DNA from: CAVVUC01 sp963751395
Lineage (GTDB): Bacteria > Verrucomicrobiota > Verrucomicrobiia > Chthoniobacterales > Chthoniobacteraceae
NCBI GenBank assembly: GCA_963751395.1
Contig: CAVVUC010000002.1
Span: 930,001 to 994,000 of the forward strand
Length of the DNA stretch: 64,000 nt
Direction of reading: 5' to 3'
In this document: positions 7,670-17,700 of the stretch, piece by piece
Position numbering within the stretch: the stretch's first letter is position 1
Layout of the letters: the number at the start of each line of letters is the position of its first letter
The notes under the pieces: model-generated
The model's database searches: none
What the model saw: the letters and a program-made list of their open reading frames with translations, nothing else
Told to the model about the DNA's origin: nothing
Program-made: the position numbers and the translations under genes

Positions 7670-8617
7670 TCAAACTTTGTTTTTTGAATCGCTGATCTCG
7701 AATAGCGAACTCACCGATTCATCATTGTGAATGCGCTTAATACCTTCGCCGAGCAGTCCCGCAATGCTCAGAACCTTGATCCGGCAATCGTCCCCGGTGC
7801 GAACGGGAACGCTGTCGGTCGTGATGAGTTCTTCGATCTGCGAATTTCTCAGCCGCTCAATAGCCAGGTCCGACAGCACTGCGTGCGAAACGCCGGCGTA
7901 GATATTTAGCGCGCCGTGTTTCTTAAGGATGCTTGCCGCACTTGTCAAGGTGCCAGCCGTTTCCGTGAGGTCATCGACCAGCACGACGTTGCGCCCCTCG
8001 ACCTCGCCGATCACGTAAAGCGACTTGATCTCGGTCGCGCTCTCGCGGCGTTTCGCGACGATCGCGAGCGGAGCGTGGAGCGCCTGCGAATAGGCCGACG
8101 CCATTTTCAAACCGCCCACGTCGGGCGAAACAACGACAAGGTTTTCCAACTGCTTCGAGCGCCAGTGCTGGATGAGCACCGGCAGCGCGTAAAGGTGATC
8201 GACCGGAATATCGAAAAATCCCGCAACCTGCTGCGCATGAAGATCGACCGTCAGCACGCGATTGACTCCCGCCGCGACAAGAAGGTTTGCGATGAGTTTG
8301 GCCGTGATCGGCACGCGCGGCTGGTCTTTGCGGTCCTGGCGCGCGTAGCCGAAGAAAGGAATGACCGCCGTGATGCGCGACGCGCTCGCCCGCCGTGCCG
8401 CATCGACGAGGATGAGCAGTTCCATCAAGTTCTGATTCGACGGCGGGCAGGTCGGCTGAACGATGAACACGTCGCGTCCACGGACGTTTTCGTTGATCTT
8501 CACGCAGGTCTCGCCGTCGGGAAACGAAGTGACCGTGGCATCCCCGAGCGGCACGCCGATGAAATCCGCGATCTGCGCCGCCAGGGCAAGATGGGCGGAG
8601 CCTGAGAAGATTTTCAT
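7670..8617 (-). CDS. prs: Ribose-phosphate pyrophosphokinase
   Basis: Makes PRPP from ribose 5-phosphate and ATP, feeding purine, pyrimidine, histidine, tryptophan and NAD synthesis. The protein from MKIFSGSAHLALA is 315 residues, the family norm. It has the ATP-site loop GYARQDRKD, the metal-binding VDLHAQQVAGFFD and the PRPP loop VVLVDDLTETAGT. An upstream ATG at 8638 is possible but adds seven non-family residues. It heads the prs-rplY-pth-rpsF-ssb series. Confidence 0.95.
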   Translation of the reverse strand: MKIFSGSAHLALAAQIADFIGVPLGDATVTSFPDGETCVKINENVRGRDVFIVQPTCPPSNQNLMELLILVDAARRASASRITAVIPFFGYARQDRKDQPRVPITAKLIANLLVAAGVNRVLTVDLHAQQVAGFFDIPVDHLYALPVLIQHWRSKQLENLVVVSPDVGGLKMASAYSQALHAPLAIVAKRRESATEIKSLYVIGEVEGRNVVLVDDLTETAGTLTSAASILKKHGALNIYAGVSHAVLSDLAIERLRNSQIEELITTDSVPVRTGDDCRIKVLSIAGLLGEGIKRIHNDESVSSLFEISDSKNKV

Positions 8618-8761
8618 TTCGGAGTTGTAGCGGATCATGCGTCTTGGATTTCGAGGGATGCCGACTTTAGAGGGGACTTTTCGAAATTCAATTTCTAATT
8701 TTTCGAAGGGCTGGAAAAGTTCGGGTGTGATTGAAAGTGGTGCCTTCTGCGACTGGCGCGT

Positions 8762-8895
8762 TCAAGGAGCGGCGTGCTTCCAGCCGCCGAACCAAATACC
8801 AGCCGCGCAGCGCAAATATCATCGTGGCCGGGAACTTTGGCATGGCGCTTCGCGCGGCGGTTTGGTTCGGCGGCTGCAAGCACGCCGCTCCTTGA
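8762..8895. repeat. Palindromic REPIN-like element, family 1, copy A
   Basis: The left arm (8762-8796) and right arm (8861-8895) are 35-base inverted repeats with one mismatch, each with outer end TCAAGGAGCGGCG. The centre is 64 bases. Its outer end matches the hairpin next to the RAYT gene at 14.5 kb (CAAGGAGCGGCG). A further inverted match, gtgtgattgaaa at 8725-8736 against 8940-8951, brackets it. Confidence 0.85.
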
Positions 8896-9415
8896 CGCCT
8901 CCCGTGCTCTCGTCACTCTCGCGAATTCTTTGGACGCGATTTCAATCACACCGGAAAAGTTCCTCAATAGACAAGATTCCGCTTGCATAGTTCAGTGGCG
9001 GTCTTCAGCGTCCGTGTCACGCGCCCACCGCTATACTGTTTTAGCGGAAGCGCTCACGAGACAAGTGGGAAATATGAGAGCACTTGATTCTTCGGCATTC
9101 GTGCAGGGCACGAATCTGCGGCTCCCTTTTGTCTCCATGTTCCAGCGATTCCTGATGTCAATCGGGTTGGCTCTGCCGACAAGGACCGCTTTCCAGGACT
9201 TTTCTGCTCCGGACTGTGCCGGGCCGTTACAAACCGGGAGGAATTCAGTCCATTGCCTGCGCATCGCCGGGCAGGCTTCAAACCCGATCGTGCATCGCTC
9301 TGCAAATTCGCCACCGGCGGAAATCTTTCCGTGGCTCAAATTTTTTTGAAAGAACCAACATACAAACCCCGTATGGAGATGAAACGACAACCAAACCAAC
9401 CAAACAACGATACCC
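8896..9415. other. Intergenic region without a recognisable gene
   Basis: About 520 bases between the repeat and the large exported protein. The open frames on both strands have no recognisable domain and look like chance frames. No tRNA, RNase P, tmRNA or SRP RNA signature was seen. The last ~60 bases are A-rich (caaaccaaccaaacaacg) and form the untranslated leader of the next gene; no clear Shine-Dalgarno sequence is visible. Confidence 0.5.
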
Positions 9416-12400
9416 ATGAAAACACATGTTTCCTCCAGCGCGGTCAGCGCGTCACAGTCCTGTGGCGCGGCGTCCCATAAACCAACCATGAGCGTCCGCT
9501 TGCGGCGCTTGTCATTCTTCCTCCGATCTCATGCACCGGCAGCGGTAATCTGCGGTTTCCTGTTGGTGACAAGTCTGGCCGCACACGCCACGGTGCAGAC
9601 TTGGAATCCCGATGGCACCTACAGTGGAGACGGGATTTGGGACGCAGGAATCAATCCGAATTGGGATATTGGTTCCACCTGGACCAACGGCAACGACGCG
9701 GTGTTCAGCGGCACTGGGGGAACGGTCACGCTGGCCAGCCCAAACCCGAGCGTGAAAACCCTGACTTTCGGCGCGTCCGGGCCTTATTTGCTGGGGGGAA
9801 GCACCCTGACATTGACGGGCGGCACCATAACCGCAAACAGTGATGCGATAATCTCCAGCGCGGTTACTTCCTCGGTCCCTCTCACTATGACCATAAACAG
9901 CAACGCGACGATCTCCGGTGCGATTACTTCCACGGCGGGGCTAACCATGACGGGAACTGGCGTGCTGACATTGACTGCGAACACCAACCTCGGCTCCAAC
10001 AGTCTGACGGTTGATCTAGCTATGTTGAACATCAACAGTGGCGGCGGCGTCTCCAACACAGCCGGCAGCGGTTATATCGGCAACAATGCCGGTTCCAATG
10101 CCTCAGTGACGGTCTCCGGTGGTTCGACGTGGACCGACCAAGGCCACCTTGTGGTTGGTAATTCCGGCATTGGGTCGCTCACGGTTACCAGCGGTGGTGC
10201 CATATCCAATACCAGTCGCTACAGCAACGGCTATATCGGCAACAATGCCGGTTCCACTGGTACAGTTACGGTATCCGGTGCCGGTTCGACGTGGCAATGC
10301 AATGGCTACTCCAGTTATGGTTCCGGCTATGGCGGCTCTCTTTACATCGGCAATTCCGGCACCGGGACGCTCACGATCAGTAGCGGCGGCAATGTATCCA
10401 ATGGCACCATATCCGGCGGCGGCGCCTATATCGGATACAATGCCGGCTCCACAGGCGCAGTAACGGTATCCGGTGGCGGCTCGACATGGACGGACAAGAA
10501 CGATCTCGTCGTAGGTAATGCTGGCACCGGTGCGCTCACAGTTGTCGATGGAGGTTCCGTATCCAATACCAGTCGCGGCAGCGGCTATATTGGCAACTAC
10601 GCGGGCTCCATCGGCACGGTAACGGTGTCTGGTGCCGGTTCGACGTGGCAATGCAATGGCTACTCCAATTATGGTTCCGGCGATGGCGGCTCTCTTTACA
10701 TCGGCAATTCCGGCACTGGCACGCTTACGATCAGCAGCGGCGGCAATGTATCCAATGGTACCATATCCGGCGGCGGCGCTTATATCGGTAACAATGTCGG
10801 CTCCACAGGCGCGGTGACGGTATCCGGTGGTGGCTCGACATGGACGGACAAGAACAATCTCGTCGTAGGTAATGCTGGCACCGGTGCGCTCACAGTTGTC
10901 GATGGAGGTTCCGTATCCAATACCAGTCGCGGCAGCGGCTATATTGGCAACTACGCGGGCTCCATCGGCACGGTAACGGTGTCTGGTGCCGGTTCGACGT
11001 GGCAATGCAATGGCTACTCCAATTATGGTTCCGGCGATGGCGGCTCTCTTTACATCGGCAATTCCGGCACTGGGACGCTCACGATCAGCAGCGGTGGCAC
11101 CGTATCCAATGGTACCATATCCGGCGGCGGTGCCATTATCGGCAACGGCGTCGGCTCCAGCGGCGCAGTAGCAGTGTCCGGTGGAGGCTCGACGTGGACG
11201 GACAAAGGCGATCTCTACGTTGGCAATTCCGGCACGGGCACGCTGACAATTACCAACGGTGGCCATGTGTCCAACAAGTCCGGCTACATAGCTTATTCGG
11301 CCACTTCCAGCGGGACGGTGACGGTTTCCGGCAGTGGCTCATTGTGGACGAACACTGGCAGTCTCTCTCTCGCCAATTCCGGCACCGGCACGCTGACGAT
11401 CATTGATGGCGGCTCCGTCACAGTTTCCGGCGCGACGACGATCGGAAGCGGCAATGCTTTACAGTTTAACGGCAACCCAACGCTTAACACTGGTTCGCTC
11501 GTAGTGGCTGGCGGCACACTCCGAACCATTGGCACTGCAAATTTTTCCAACTCTGTTACGATCTCGACCGGTGGAATGTTTGCCGATTCCAACGGTTTCA
11601 ACTCGACCTTCTCCGGTGTTATTAGCGGAACACTTGCCGGCCTTACCAAGGTGGGCGAGGGCCAAATAAAGCTTTCTGCATCGAACACATACACTTTCGG
11701 GACAACGATCAACGCGGGCACGCTCCAACTTGGCAATGTGGCTGCATTGGGGAATGCGACCGGCACTTCATTGGGAGGCGTGACGATCAACGCCGGCACG
11801 CTTGATCTGAGAGGTTACAACCCAAGGCTTGGCGCTCTGAGCGGAAGCAGCGGAGGGTTGATCACGACCATGCGCACCGGTACAACCGCGACGCTTACCA
11901 CCTACAGCACGGTCGGCTCAACCTACGAGGGACACCTTAGCAATGGCACGAGTCCGCTCGCCGTGCTCGCCTTTATAAAAACGGGCACAGGCGTGCAGGT
12001 CCTGTCCGGCTCGAACAGCTACAGCGGCGGGACGACCATTAACTCGGCCGGCAACTTGGAACTCGGTAATGCCTACGCGCTGGGTGCGACGACGGGCAGC
12101 CTGGCCGTGAACTTTGGAACGCTCGACCTTCACGGGTTCAGTCCCACCGTCGGCTCGCTGAGCGGCAACGCCGCCGGGGTGATCACGACGAAGGTGGGTG
12201 GACTTGCAACATTGACGACAAACGGCGCGAATGCCACGACCTACGCAGGAACGCTGACCGATGGCACAGGCCAGCTTGCACTGGTGAAGGGCGGCATGGG
12301 AATGCTGACGCTTTCGAACAACAACAGCTACAGCGGCGGGACGACGGTGAACGGGGGAACGCTTTACGTAGGTGCTGCTGGCACGCTCGGCTTGAATGTG

Positions 12401-13765
12401 AATACGAGCAACATCGCCGTAAATGCTGGCGGTAATCTCGTAGTCACCGCCACAGCGAACGTCGGCAGTAATCAGACGGCTTCGATCAGCAGTTCGGCAG
12501 GTGGTCTCGGTGGCATCGGCGTGGCCTACACGCCTGCGTCGCTCTCGGCTCTCACAAGCGGCACGCTGGACACGGCGGGCACCGGAGCAAACGGAGGCGT
12601 CTTCGGAATCAACTATGCCGGGACCGCCGGGATCACCAGCCTTGCGGCACTGGACACGGCGCTCAACACCGGCGGTGCCAGCGGCCACTGGTTTCTCGGA
12701 GCACAAACAACCGGCACCTTCAACGGAGCGACGTTGGATCCGGCCAGCGACGACATCTATCGCCTCGGCGGGGGCGGCGGCACCTTGGCATTGAGCGGGA
12801 CGACTGTCTTTACGAGCACGACTGCCGCGGTGCAGGCCGGTTCGACGAGCACCAACGGCAACGGCAAGGTGGTTTTTTCCTCCAGCAACAGCTACATGGG
12901 CGGGACGACCATCAACGGGGGCACGTTGCAGTTTGCAAAGAGCGTGGCCATGCCCAGTTCGGGAACGGTCACGACCGGTTCCGGTGCGATCCTTGCGGTC
13001 AATGTCGGTGGAGCAGGGGAATTTACGTATAGCAGCAGCGGGGTCGGCTCGATCGGGGCGCTTCTCTCGGGCACCGGCGGTCAGGGCGCACCGGTCACAT
13101 GGGCGGCGGGCTCGATCCTTGGGCTGGACACCACCAGCGCCAGCGGAACTTACTCCGGCGCGATCGCCAACAGCGGCGCGAACTCCCTTGGCCTGGCCAA
13201 GCTCGGCACCGGCACGCTGACGCTCACCGCCAGCAACACTTACACCGGTGCGACCAATGCAAGCTCCGGCACGCTGAACGTGAACAATTTCCTCGCGAGC
13301 CAGACTCTGAACGTCGCCTCCGGGGCAACCCTGAACCTGAACTCGACCGCGGCCACCGGCACCGCCAGCACCGTGAACGTGGGCGGAGTGGCCAGCTTTA
13401 CCGGCACCAGCGCCGCGATCTACAAGGTGGGCTCCCTGAACATCCTGACCAGCGGCACAGCGGCGCTAACCGCGCACACCGGAGGAAAGGCGAACGTGAA
13501 GGTCCTCGACCTATCGGCGTTGACATTTAATGGAACGACCACAGGCACGTCGGGGTTTGTCGATGGCGGGGGCAAAGCGGCGAGCTCCTTTGGCGAAGGG
13601 ATTGTGGATTCAACCGCTTACTCGACTCTGGCCGAAGGATCGCCGTCCGACCTGCAACTGGCTGGCGGCAACCTCGCTTCGCCGGCTCCGGTGCCGGAGC
13701 CGGGGATGGTTGGCTTAATCGTGGTCGGCGCTGGCGTTTTCGTCCTTTCGCGCCGCCGGTTTTGA
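9416..13765 (+). CDS. PEP-CTERM protein with autotransporter-associated beta-strand repeats
   Basis: 1449 residues, Gly/Ser/Thr-rich and almost free of charged residues. A long signal peptide ends near residue 58 (VTSLAAHA, then TVQTW); an alternative start at 9488 (MSVRLRRLSFF) would give a more normal leader. Residues about 200-690 are repeats of the form YIGN..GS.GTVTVSG.GSTW, including near-identical 118-residue units. Later come PATR-type repeats (GLTKVGEGQIKLSASNTY, LALVKGGMGMLTLSNNNSY, GLAKLGTGTLTLTASNTY). The C-terminus VPEPGMVGLIVVGAGVFVL + SRRRF is a PEP-CTERM signal: motif, hydrophobic helix, basic end. It is probably a beta-helical surface or matrix protein processed by an exosortase that lies elsewhere. 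Confidence 0.88.
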   Translation: MKTHVSSSAVSASQSCGAASHKPTMSVRLRRLSFFLRSHAPAAVICGFLLVTSLAAHATVQTWNPDGTYSGDGIWDAGINPNWDIGSTWTNGNDAVFSGTGGTVTLASPNPSVKTLTFGASGPYLLGGSTLTLTGGTITANSDAIISSAVTSSVPLTMTINSNATISGAITSTAGLTMTGTGVLTLTANTNLGSNSLTVDLAMLNINSGGGVSNTAGSGYIGNNAGSNASVTVSGGSTWTDQGHLVVGNSGIGSLTVTSGGAISNTSRYSNGYIGNNAGSTGTVTVSGAGSTWQCNGYSSYGSGYGGSLYIGNSGTGTLTISSGGNVSNGTISGGGAYIGYNAGSTGAVTVSGGGSTWTDKNDLVVGNAGTGALTVVDGGSVSNTSRGSGYIGNYAGSIGTVTVSGAGSTWQCNGYSNYGSGDGGSLYIGNSGTGTLTISSGGNVSNGTISGGGAYIGNNVGSTGAVTVSGGGSTWTDKNNLVVGNAGTGALTVVDGGSVSNTSRGSGYIGNYAGSIGTVTVSGAGSTWQCNGYSNYGSGDGGSLYIGNSGTGTLTISSGGTVSNGTISGGGAIIGNGVGSSGAVAVSGGGSTWTDKGDLYVGNSGTGTLTITNGGHVSNKSGYIAYSATSSGTVTVSGSGSLWTNTGSLSLANSGTGTLTIIDGGSVTVSGATTIGSGNALQFNGNPTLNTGSLVVAGGTLRTIGTANFSNSVTISTGGMFADSNGFNSTFSGVISGTLAGLTKVGEGQIKLSASNTYTFGTTINAGTLQLGNVAALGNATGTSLGGVTINAGTLDLRGYNPRLGALSGSSGGLITTMRTGTTATLTTYSTVGSTYEGHLSNGTSPLAVLAFIKTGTGVQVLSGSNSYSGGTTINSAGNLELGNAYALGATTGSLAVNFGTLDLHGFSPTVGSLSGNAAGVITTKVGGLATLTTNGANATTYAGTLTDGTGQLALVKGGMGMLTLSNNNSYSGGTTVNGGTLYVGAAGTLGLNVNTSNIAVNAGGNLVVTATANVGSNQTASISSSAGGLGGIGVAYTPASLSALTSGTLDTAGTGANGGVFGINYAGTAGITSLAALDTALNTGGASGHWFLGAQTTGTFNGATLDPASDDIYRLGGGGGTLALSGTTVFTSTTAAVQAGSTSTNGNGKVVFSSSNSYMGGTTINGGTLQFAKSVAMPSSGTVTTGSGAILAVNVGGAGEFTYSSSGVGSIGALLSGTGGQGAPVTWAAGSILGLDTTSASGTYSGAIANSGANSLGLAKLGTGTLTLTASNTYTGATNASSGTLNVNNFLASQTLNVASGATLNLNSTAATGTASTVNVGGVASFTGTSAAIYKVGSLNILTSGTAALTAHTGGKANVKVLDLSALTFNGTTTGTSGFVDGGGKAASSFGEGIVDSTAYSTLAEGSPSDLQLAGGNLASPAPVPEPGMVGLIVVGAGVFVLSRRRF
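10277..11338 (+). repeat. 354-bp (118-codon) tandem repeats inside the PEP-CTERM gene
   Basis: The word ggtgccggttcgacgtggca recurs at 10277, 10631 and 10985, exactly 354 bases apart. Units 1 and 2 are close to identical in DNA; unit 3 diverges in its last third. A weaker half-length periodicity continues on both sides, from about 10090 to 11450. High DNA identity implies recent duplication or gene conversion. Confidence 0.9.
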
Positions 13766-13893
13766 GCGCGTGCGGCAGGCTCACGAAGTGGTTCATGAAA
13801 TCGGCGAACTGTTGAAGTTCATCGACCGTTGGAAAACCGAATCGCCCCTCCTTGCTGGTTGCAAATTGCGTGTCCTCGTTATTCACTCCGCGG

Positions 13894-14538
13894 ATGGACG
13901 CGAGTGAGTTGCGGTTTTTCAATCCGTATGCGGACATCGTCCATACGGAGAACCGGCTGCCACACTGGCAGCAGGCGGGCGCGGTTTATTTCGTGACGTT
14001 TCGTCTGGCGGACGCGCTGCCGAAGCATTTGCTCGATGAACTGGAAGCCGGGCGCGAGGTGTGGCTGCGACAGCATCCGAGGCCGTGGACGCCGAAGGTG
14101 GAGCGCGAATATCATGAGCGGTTTTCCGGCGCGGTCGAGCGATGGCTTGACGCCGGACACGGCGGATGCGTTTTGCGGCGACCCGAATGCCGCGCGATCG
14201 TGGCGGGTGCGCTTCGGCATTTCAACGGCGAGCGGTGCGCGCAAATTGCGTGGGTGGTGATGCCGAATCATGTTCACGCGTTGTTTGTGCTTAATGCGGA
14301 GTGTGCGCTGGAGGAGTTGCTTCAGAACTGGAAGCGTTTCTCGGCCCGGGAAATCAACAAGCTCAATGGGAAGACCGGCAACAGCTTGTGGCAGAGGGAT
14401 TATTTCGACCGGCTGGTGCGCGATGAAGATCATCTGCGAAATTGCGTGCGCTACATCCGGCGGAATGCGGCGAAGGCGAAGCTGCGCGCCGGCGAATTCG
14501 AGCTTTACGAGAGCGATCTGGCAAAAGGGGTGGAGTAA
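13894..14538 (+). CDS. REP-associated tyrosine transposase (RAYT, Y1 family)
   Basis: 214 residues from MDASELRFFNPYADIVHTEN. It has the Y1 transposase hallmarks: VTFRLAD near the N-terminus, the HUH metal site MPNHVHALF (His126, His128), the conserved WQRDYFDRLVRDEDHL, and the candidate nucleophile Tyr187 in VRYIRRN. Such single-domain enzymes cut and join single-stranded hairpin repeats. A family-1 hairpin starts one base after the stop codon, and a related palindrome lies 5 kb upstream, which supports this job. It appears intact. An upstream in-frame ATG at 13852 adds 14 unlikely residues. Confidence 0.9.
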   Translation: MDASELRFFNPYADIVHTENRLPHWQQAGAVYFVTFRLADALPKHLLDELEAGREVWLRQHPRPWTPKVEREYHERFSGAVERWLDAGHGGCVLRRPECRAIVAGALRHFNGERCAQIAWVVMPNHVHALFVLNAECALEELLQNWKRFSAREINKLNGKTGNSLWQRDYFDRLVRDEDHLRNCVRYIRRNAAKAKLRAGEFELYESDLAKGVE

Positions 14539-14628
14539 CAAGGAGCGGCGATTTGCAATCGCCGAACGTGAAAAAGTGCTCGCGGTGTGAGGAGGGATGG
14601 GCCGGCGATTGCAAATCGCCGCTCCCTG
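14539..14628. repeat. Palindromic REPIN-like element, family 1, copy B
   Basis: The 26-base inverted arms (14539-14564 and 14603-14628) differ at one base. The outer sequence is CAAGGAGCGGCG and the inner part contains gcgatttgcaatcgc, itself a palindrome. It abuts the RAYT stop codon and is the likely substrate hairpin. The remaining ~95 bases before the next stop codon hold nothing recognisable. Confidence 0.88.
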
Positions 14629-14724
14629 ATGGCGAGTGTCGCACGCGCTGCTTCAGGTAATCCCGCAACGAGGTGTGCTGCAACTGCCAGCCTTGCCCGC
14701 CCAAGTCAGATTGGCGGTTCGAAT

Positions 14725-17700
14725 TTACCGGGTCAGCTTCAGAGCGGATCGAGGTGTTTGCTTTGTCTCTGAGAACATCTGCCTGAAACATGCTTCCATC
14801 GCAGCGGTGAACGCCCCGCAGTCCATAAGCGGCGATGCCTGCATCTTGTCGCGCAGGTTCATCCGAATCCAGCGCAGTCTGTCCGTGTCCTTAGCCAGCG
14901 CGACAGCGACGTCGATGTAGGCTTCGGAAGTGAAGGCCACGGTTTCGGGCAAGCCGACCGCGTTCAGCAGACTCACGCCGACTCTCGAAACATGACTCTG
15001 TCCGGCCAGTGAAACCACGGGAGCGCCCATCCACAGCGCTTCGCAAGTGGTCGTAGTTCCATGGTAGGGGAAACTGTCCAGCGCGATGTCCACACGATGA
15101 TACTCCTCAAGATGTTCCCGGATCGTGGGGGCGTAACCGCCAAAATCCAGACGCTCCTCTTCGATTCCGCCTTGCACAAACAAATCAGTCAGTTCACGTC
15201 TGACAGTCGAATCCCGGAGAGCCCTGGCTTTCAACTTCAGGTGAGAGCCCGAAACTCTTTGAAGAATGGCAATCCATGACTCGAACAGCCGTGGATTGAG
15301 TTTGGCCATCTGATTGAAGCAGCCGAAGGTAATGTAACCGTTCTCGACGAATGGCGGTGGAGCCAGCGCAATGCCCGCGTCTGGAGGTTGGTAGCACCAC
15401 GCGCAGGAGGCCAGTTGCACCAACCGCTCGGTGTGAAGGTGGTCGGTCGCGCCCGGCGGATCGGCCAGGATGTCGGAGATGCGGTAATCCATCGCAGGAA
15501 GGCCGGTGGTTGCGGGATAACCGAGATAGCTTGCCTGAATGGGAGCCGGGTTCAGCGCAAACATCTCAAGCCGGTTCAGCGCGGTGTGTCCGCTTAGATC
15601 GACAAGAATATCGATGCGATCGTTCCAAACAGTTTGGGCAAGGGCGCGGTGAGACAGATCGGCGGTATGTCGCCAGACATCGGCTTTTCTCTTCAAGCGC
15701 TCCGTAACCGTGTCCGGTGTCCTCACATCCGAATAGGCATAAACCTCGAACTGTGTGCGGTCGTGACCGGCAATAAGTGGCTCGATAAATGTGCCAACCG
15801 GATGCTGACAGAAATCGGCCGAGACATAGCCGATCCTCAGCTTTCCTTCTTTGGAACCGCTGCGAGACTTGTGCCTGAGTGACGGGCGAAATCTTTTTGA
15901 AACGCCCAAGCCCCATTGCCGGTGCTTCTCGAAGACCTCATGCGGGTCCGCGTCCGCCAGATAGTGAAGACAAAGCAACAGATTGTCGTGGGCTTCGGGC
16001 GAGTCAGGTTTCGCATGAACAGCTCGTTGATAGAACTCCATCGCTTCGGCTGCTTTGCCGCTCTCCTTTAGCAATCTTGCTATGTTGTTCAGTGCGCCCG
16101 GCATGTCTGGCTGGCGTTTGATGACATGTTGGAAACACTCCAATGCCTCGGTATTAAGTCCCAGGTCAGTGCAAACAGCTCCGAGGTTACTCAATGCCGA
16201 GATCATTCCGGGTTTGAGAATAATCGCCCGAGAAAAGCTTTGGGCAGCCTCGCGCAATTGGCCGAGATCCTTAAGGACGACTCCCCGGTTGTTGTTCAAT
16301 TCCGGGGTATCCAGGCCGTTCCTGAGTGCCTTGTCATACAAGTCCAGAGCCTCAACCGGGCGTCGGCAGGATTGCAAAGCACAGGCATAGTCGTAGTTGC
16401 ATTCGGGATGGTCGGGATGGCACCGGACAGCTTCTTTCAGCACGTCCAAAGCATTTGCATAATCCTTCAAGCCCAGCAGCAGTTGGCCCCAGTTATGCCA
16501 GACTGCGCCGACTTTGGGGTTCAACTGGGAAGCCTTTTTGTAGGACTTGAGGGCTTCGGGAAACTGTTTGTTGGTCTCGAAGGCCACGGCAAGGTGATAA
16601 CGCGCTTCGACAGAGGAGGGGGCCGCTGCGCACGCCTTCCCAAGCATGGTGATCGCTCCCTTGACGTGATTTGCTTCCAGTAACGCCAAGCCATACTGAA
16701 GCAATCCTTCCGCGTAACCCGGCTTGATCCTGAGCGCGCGTTGAAAAAGGGCCATTGCCTCCTCCTGTTCGCCACTTTCTCTAAGAGACGCAGCCAGACT
16801 GACCATCGCTTCGGGAAACTCCGGTTGGACCTCCAGGGCGCGGCGGCAGCATTCGACTGCCTTTTCCAGATTGCCCTGACTGCTCCAGGCTTCTCCAAGG
16901 TTACTCAGGTAAGTGGCGTTGTCTGGATCCAGTTCCAGTGCCTGGTCGATCAGTTCCACGGCACGATCGCTCTTGCCCGACTCATGCGCCAGGACGCCGA
17001 GCAAATGCCATGCGTCCGCGCGGCTGGGATCGGCTTCGAGAGTTTGTCTGCAAAGCTCCTCCGTTTCACCCAGTCGTCCACTTGCGTGCGCTGCAATCGC
17101 TTTGCTCATTAGCTCCGAGCAGGAGGGCAGAGCCCGGGTTTCGTGTCCGGCAACTGGTGACTCAGCTTTGCCGATTAACTTTTCCAAGAGCGCTCCAAGT
17201 TGGTCACCGATAGCCTTGCTATCAAGAAAGGTTGGTTTGGAGGACATTCGCGCCTTTAGCGTATCGCTCAGGTGCCTGCGATAGATCGAATCCGTCGCCA
17301 GCCGGACCGCCAGCTCTATGTAAGCCTGCTCACTTTCAGCAATAAGCTCCGGCAAGCCCAACTCGAGAAGCATTGAGGCGGCAAGGCATGCACGCTGAGT
17401 GTCTCCTTGTTGAACGACTGTCGGAATTCCCAGTTCGAAAGGATCAACCATCGAGATGCTTCCGGTAAATGGAAAGGTGTCGAGATAGACATCCCCCAGC
17501 TTCTGTATCTCCATGACCTCCGAGCGATTGGGCAGGCCGGGAGCGAGCACCAGGCGATTCTCGTCGATGCCATGCCGCCGCATGACCTCCTTTAGACTTC
17601 GCTCGAACTGCTTTACAGGAAAGCCGCTCGCCCAGTTCGGATTGAATGGAATCAAGAGCAGGCGTGAATCCTTGACCTGTTTCAGGATCTCCGCCCATGT

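Noticed and set aside
8774..9489. Overlapping frames on both strands before the PEP-CTERM gene
   Set aside because: They run through the REPIN and have no domain; neither is supported by context.
10103..11266. 387-codon minus-strand frame in the repeat region
   Set aside because: Arises from the tandem repeats of the exported protein on the other strand; composition is repetitive and it has no independent start context.
10277..11338. Regular repeats that might suggest a CRISPR array
   Set aside because: Units are 354 bp, coding and without unique spacers; no cas genes are present.
13770..13907. 45-codon GTG frame (VRQAHEVVHEIGELLKFIDR...) between the PEP-CTERM gene and the RAYT gene
   Set aside because: It reads like normal protein and could be the end of a lost gene, but it is too short and has no recognised homologue; not called.
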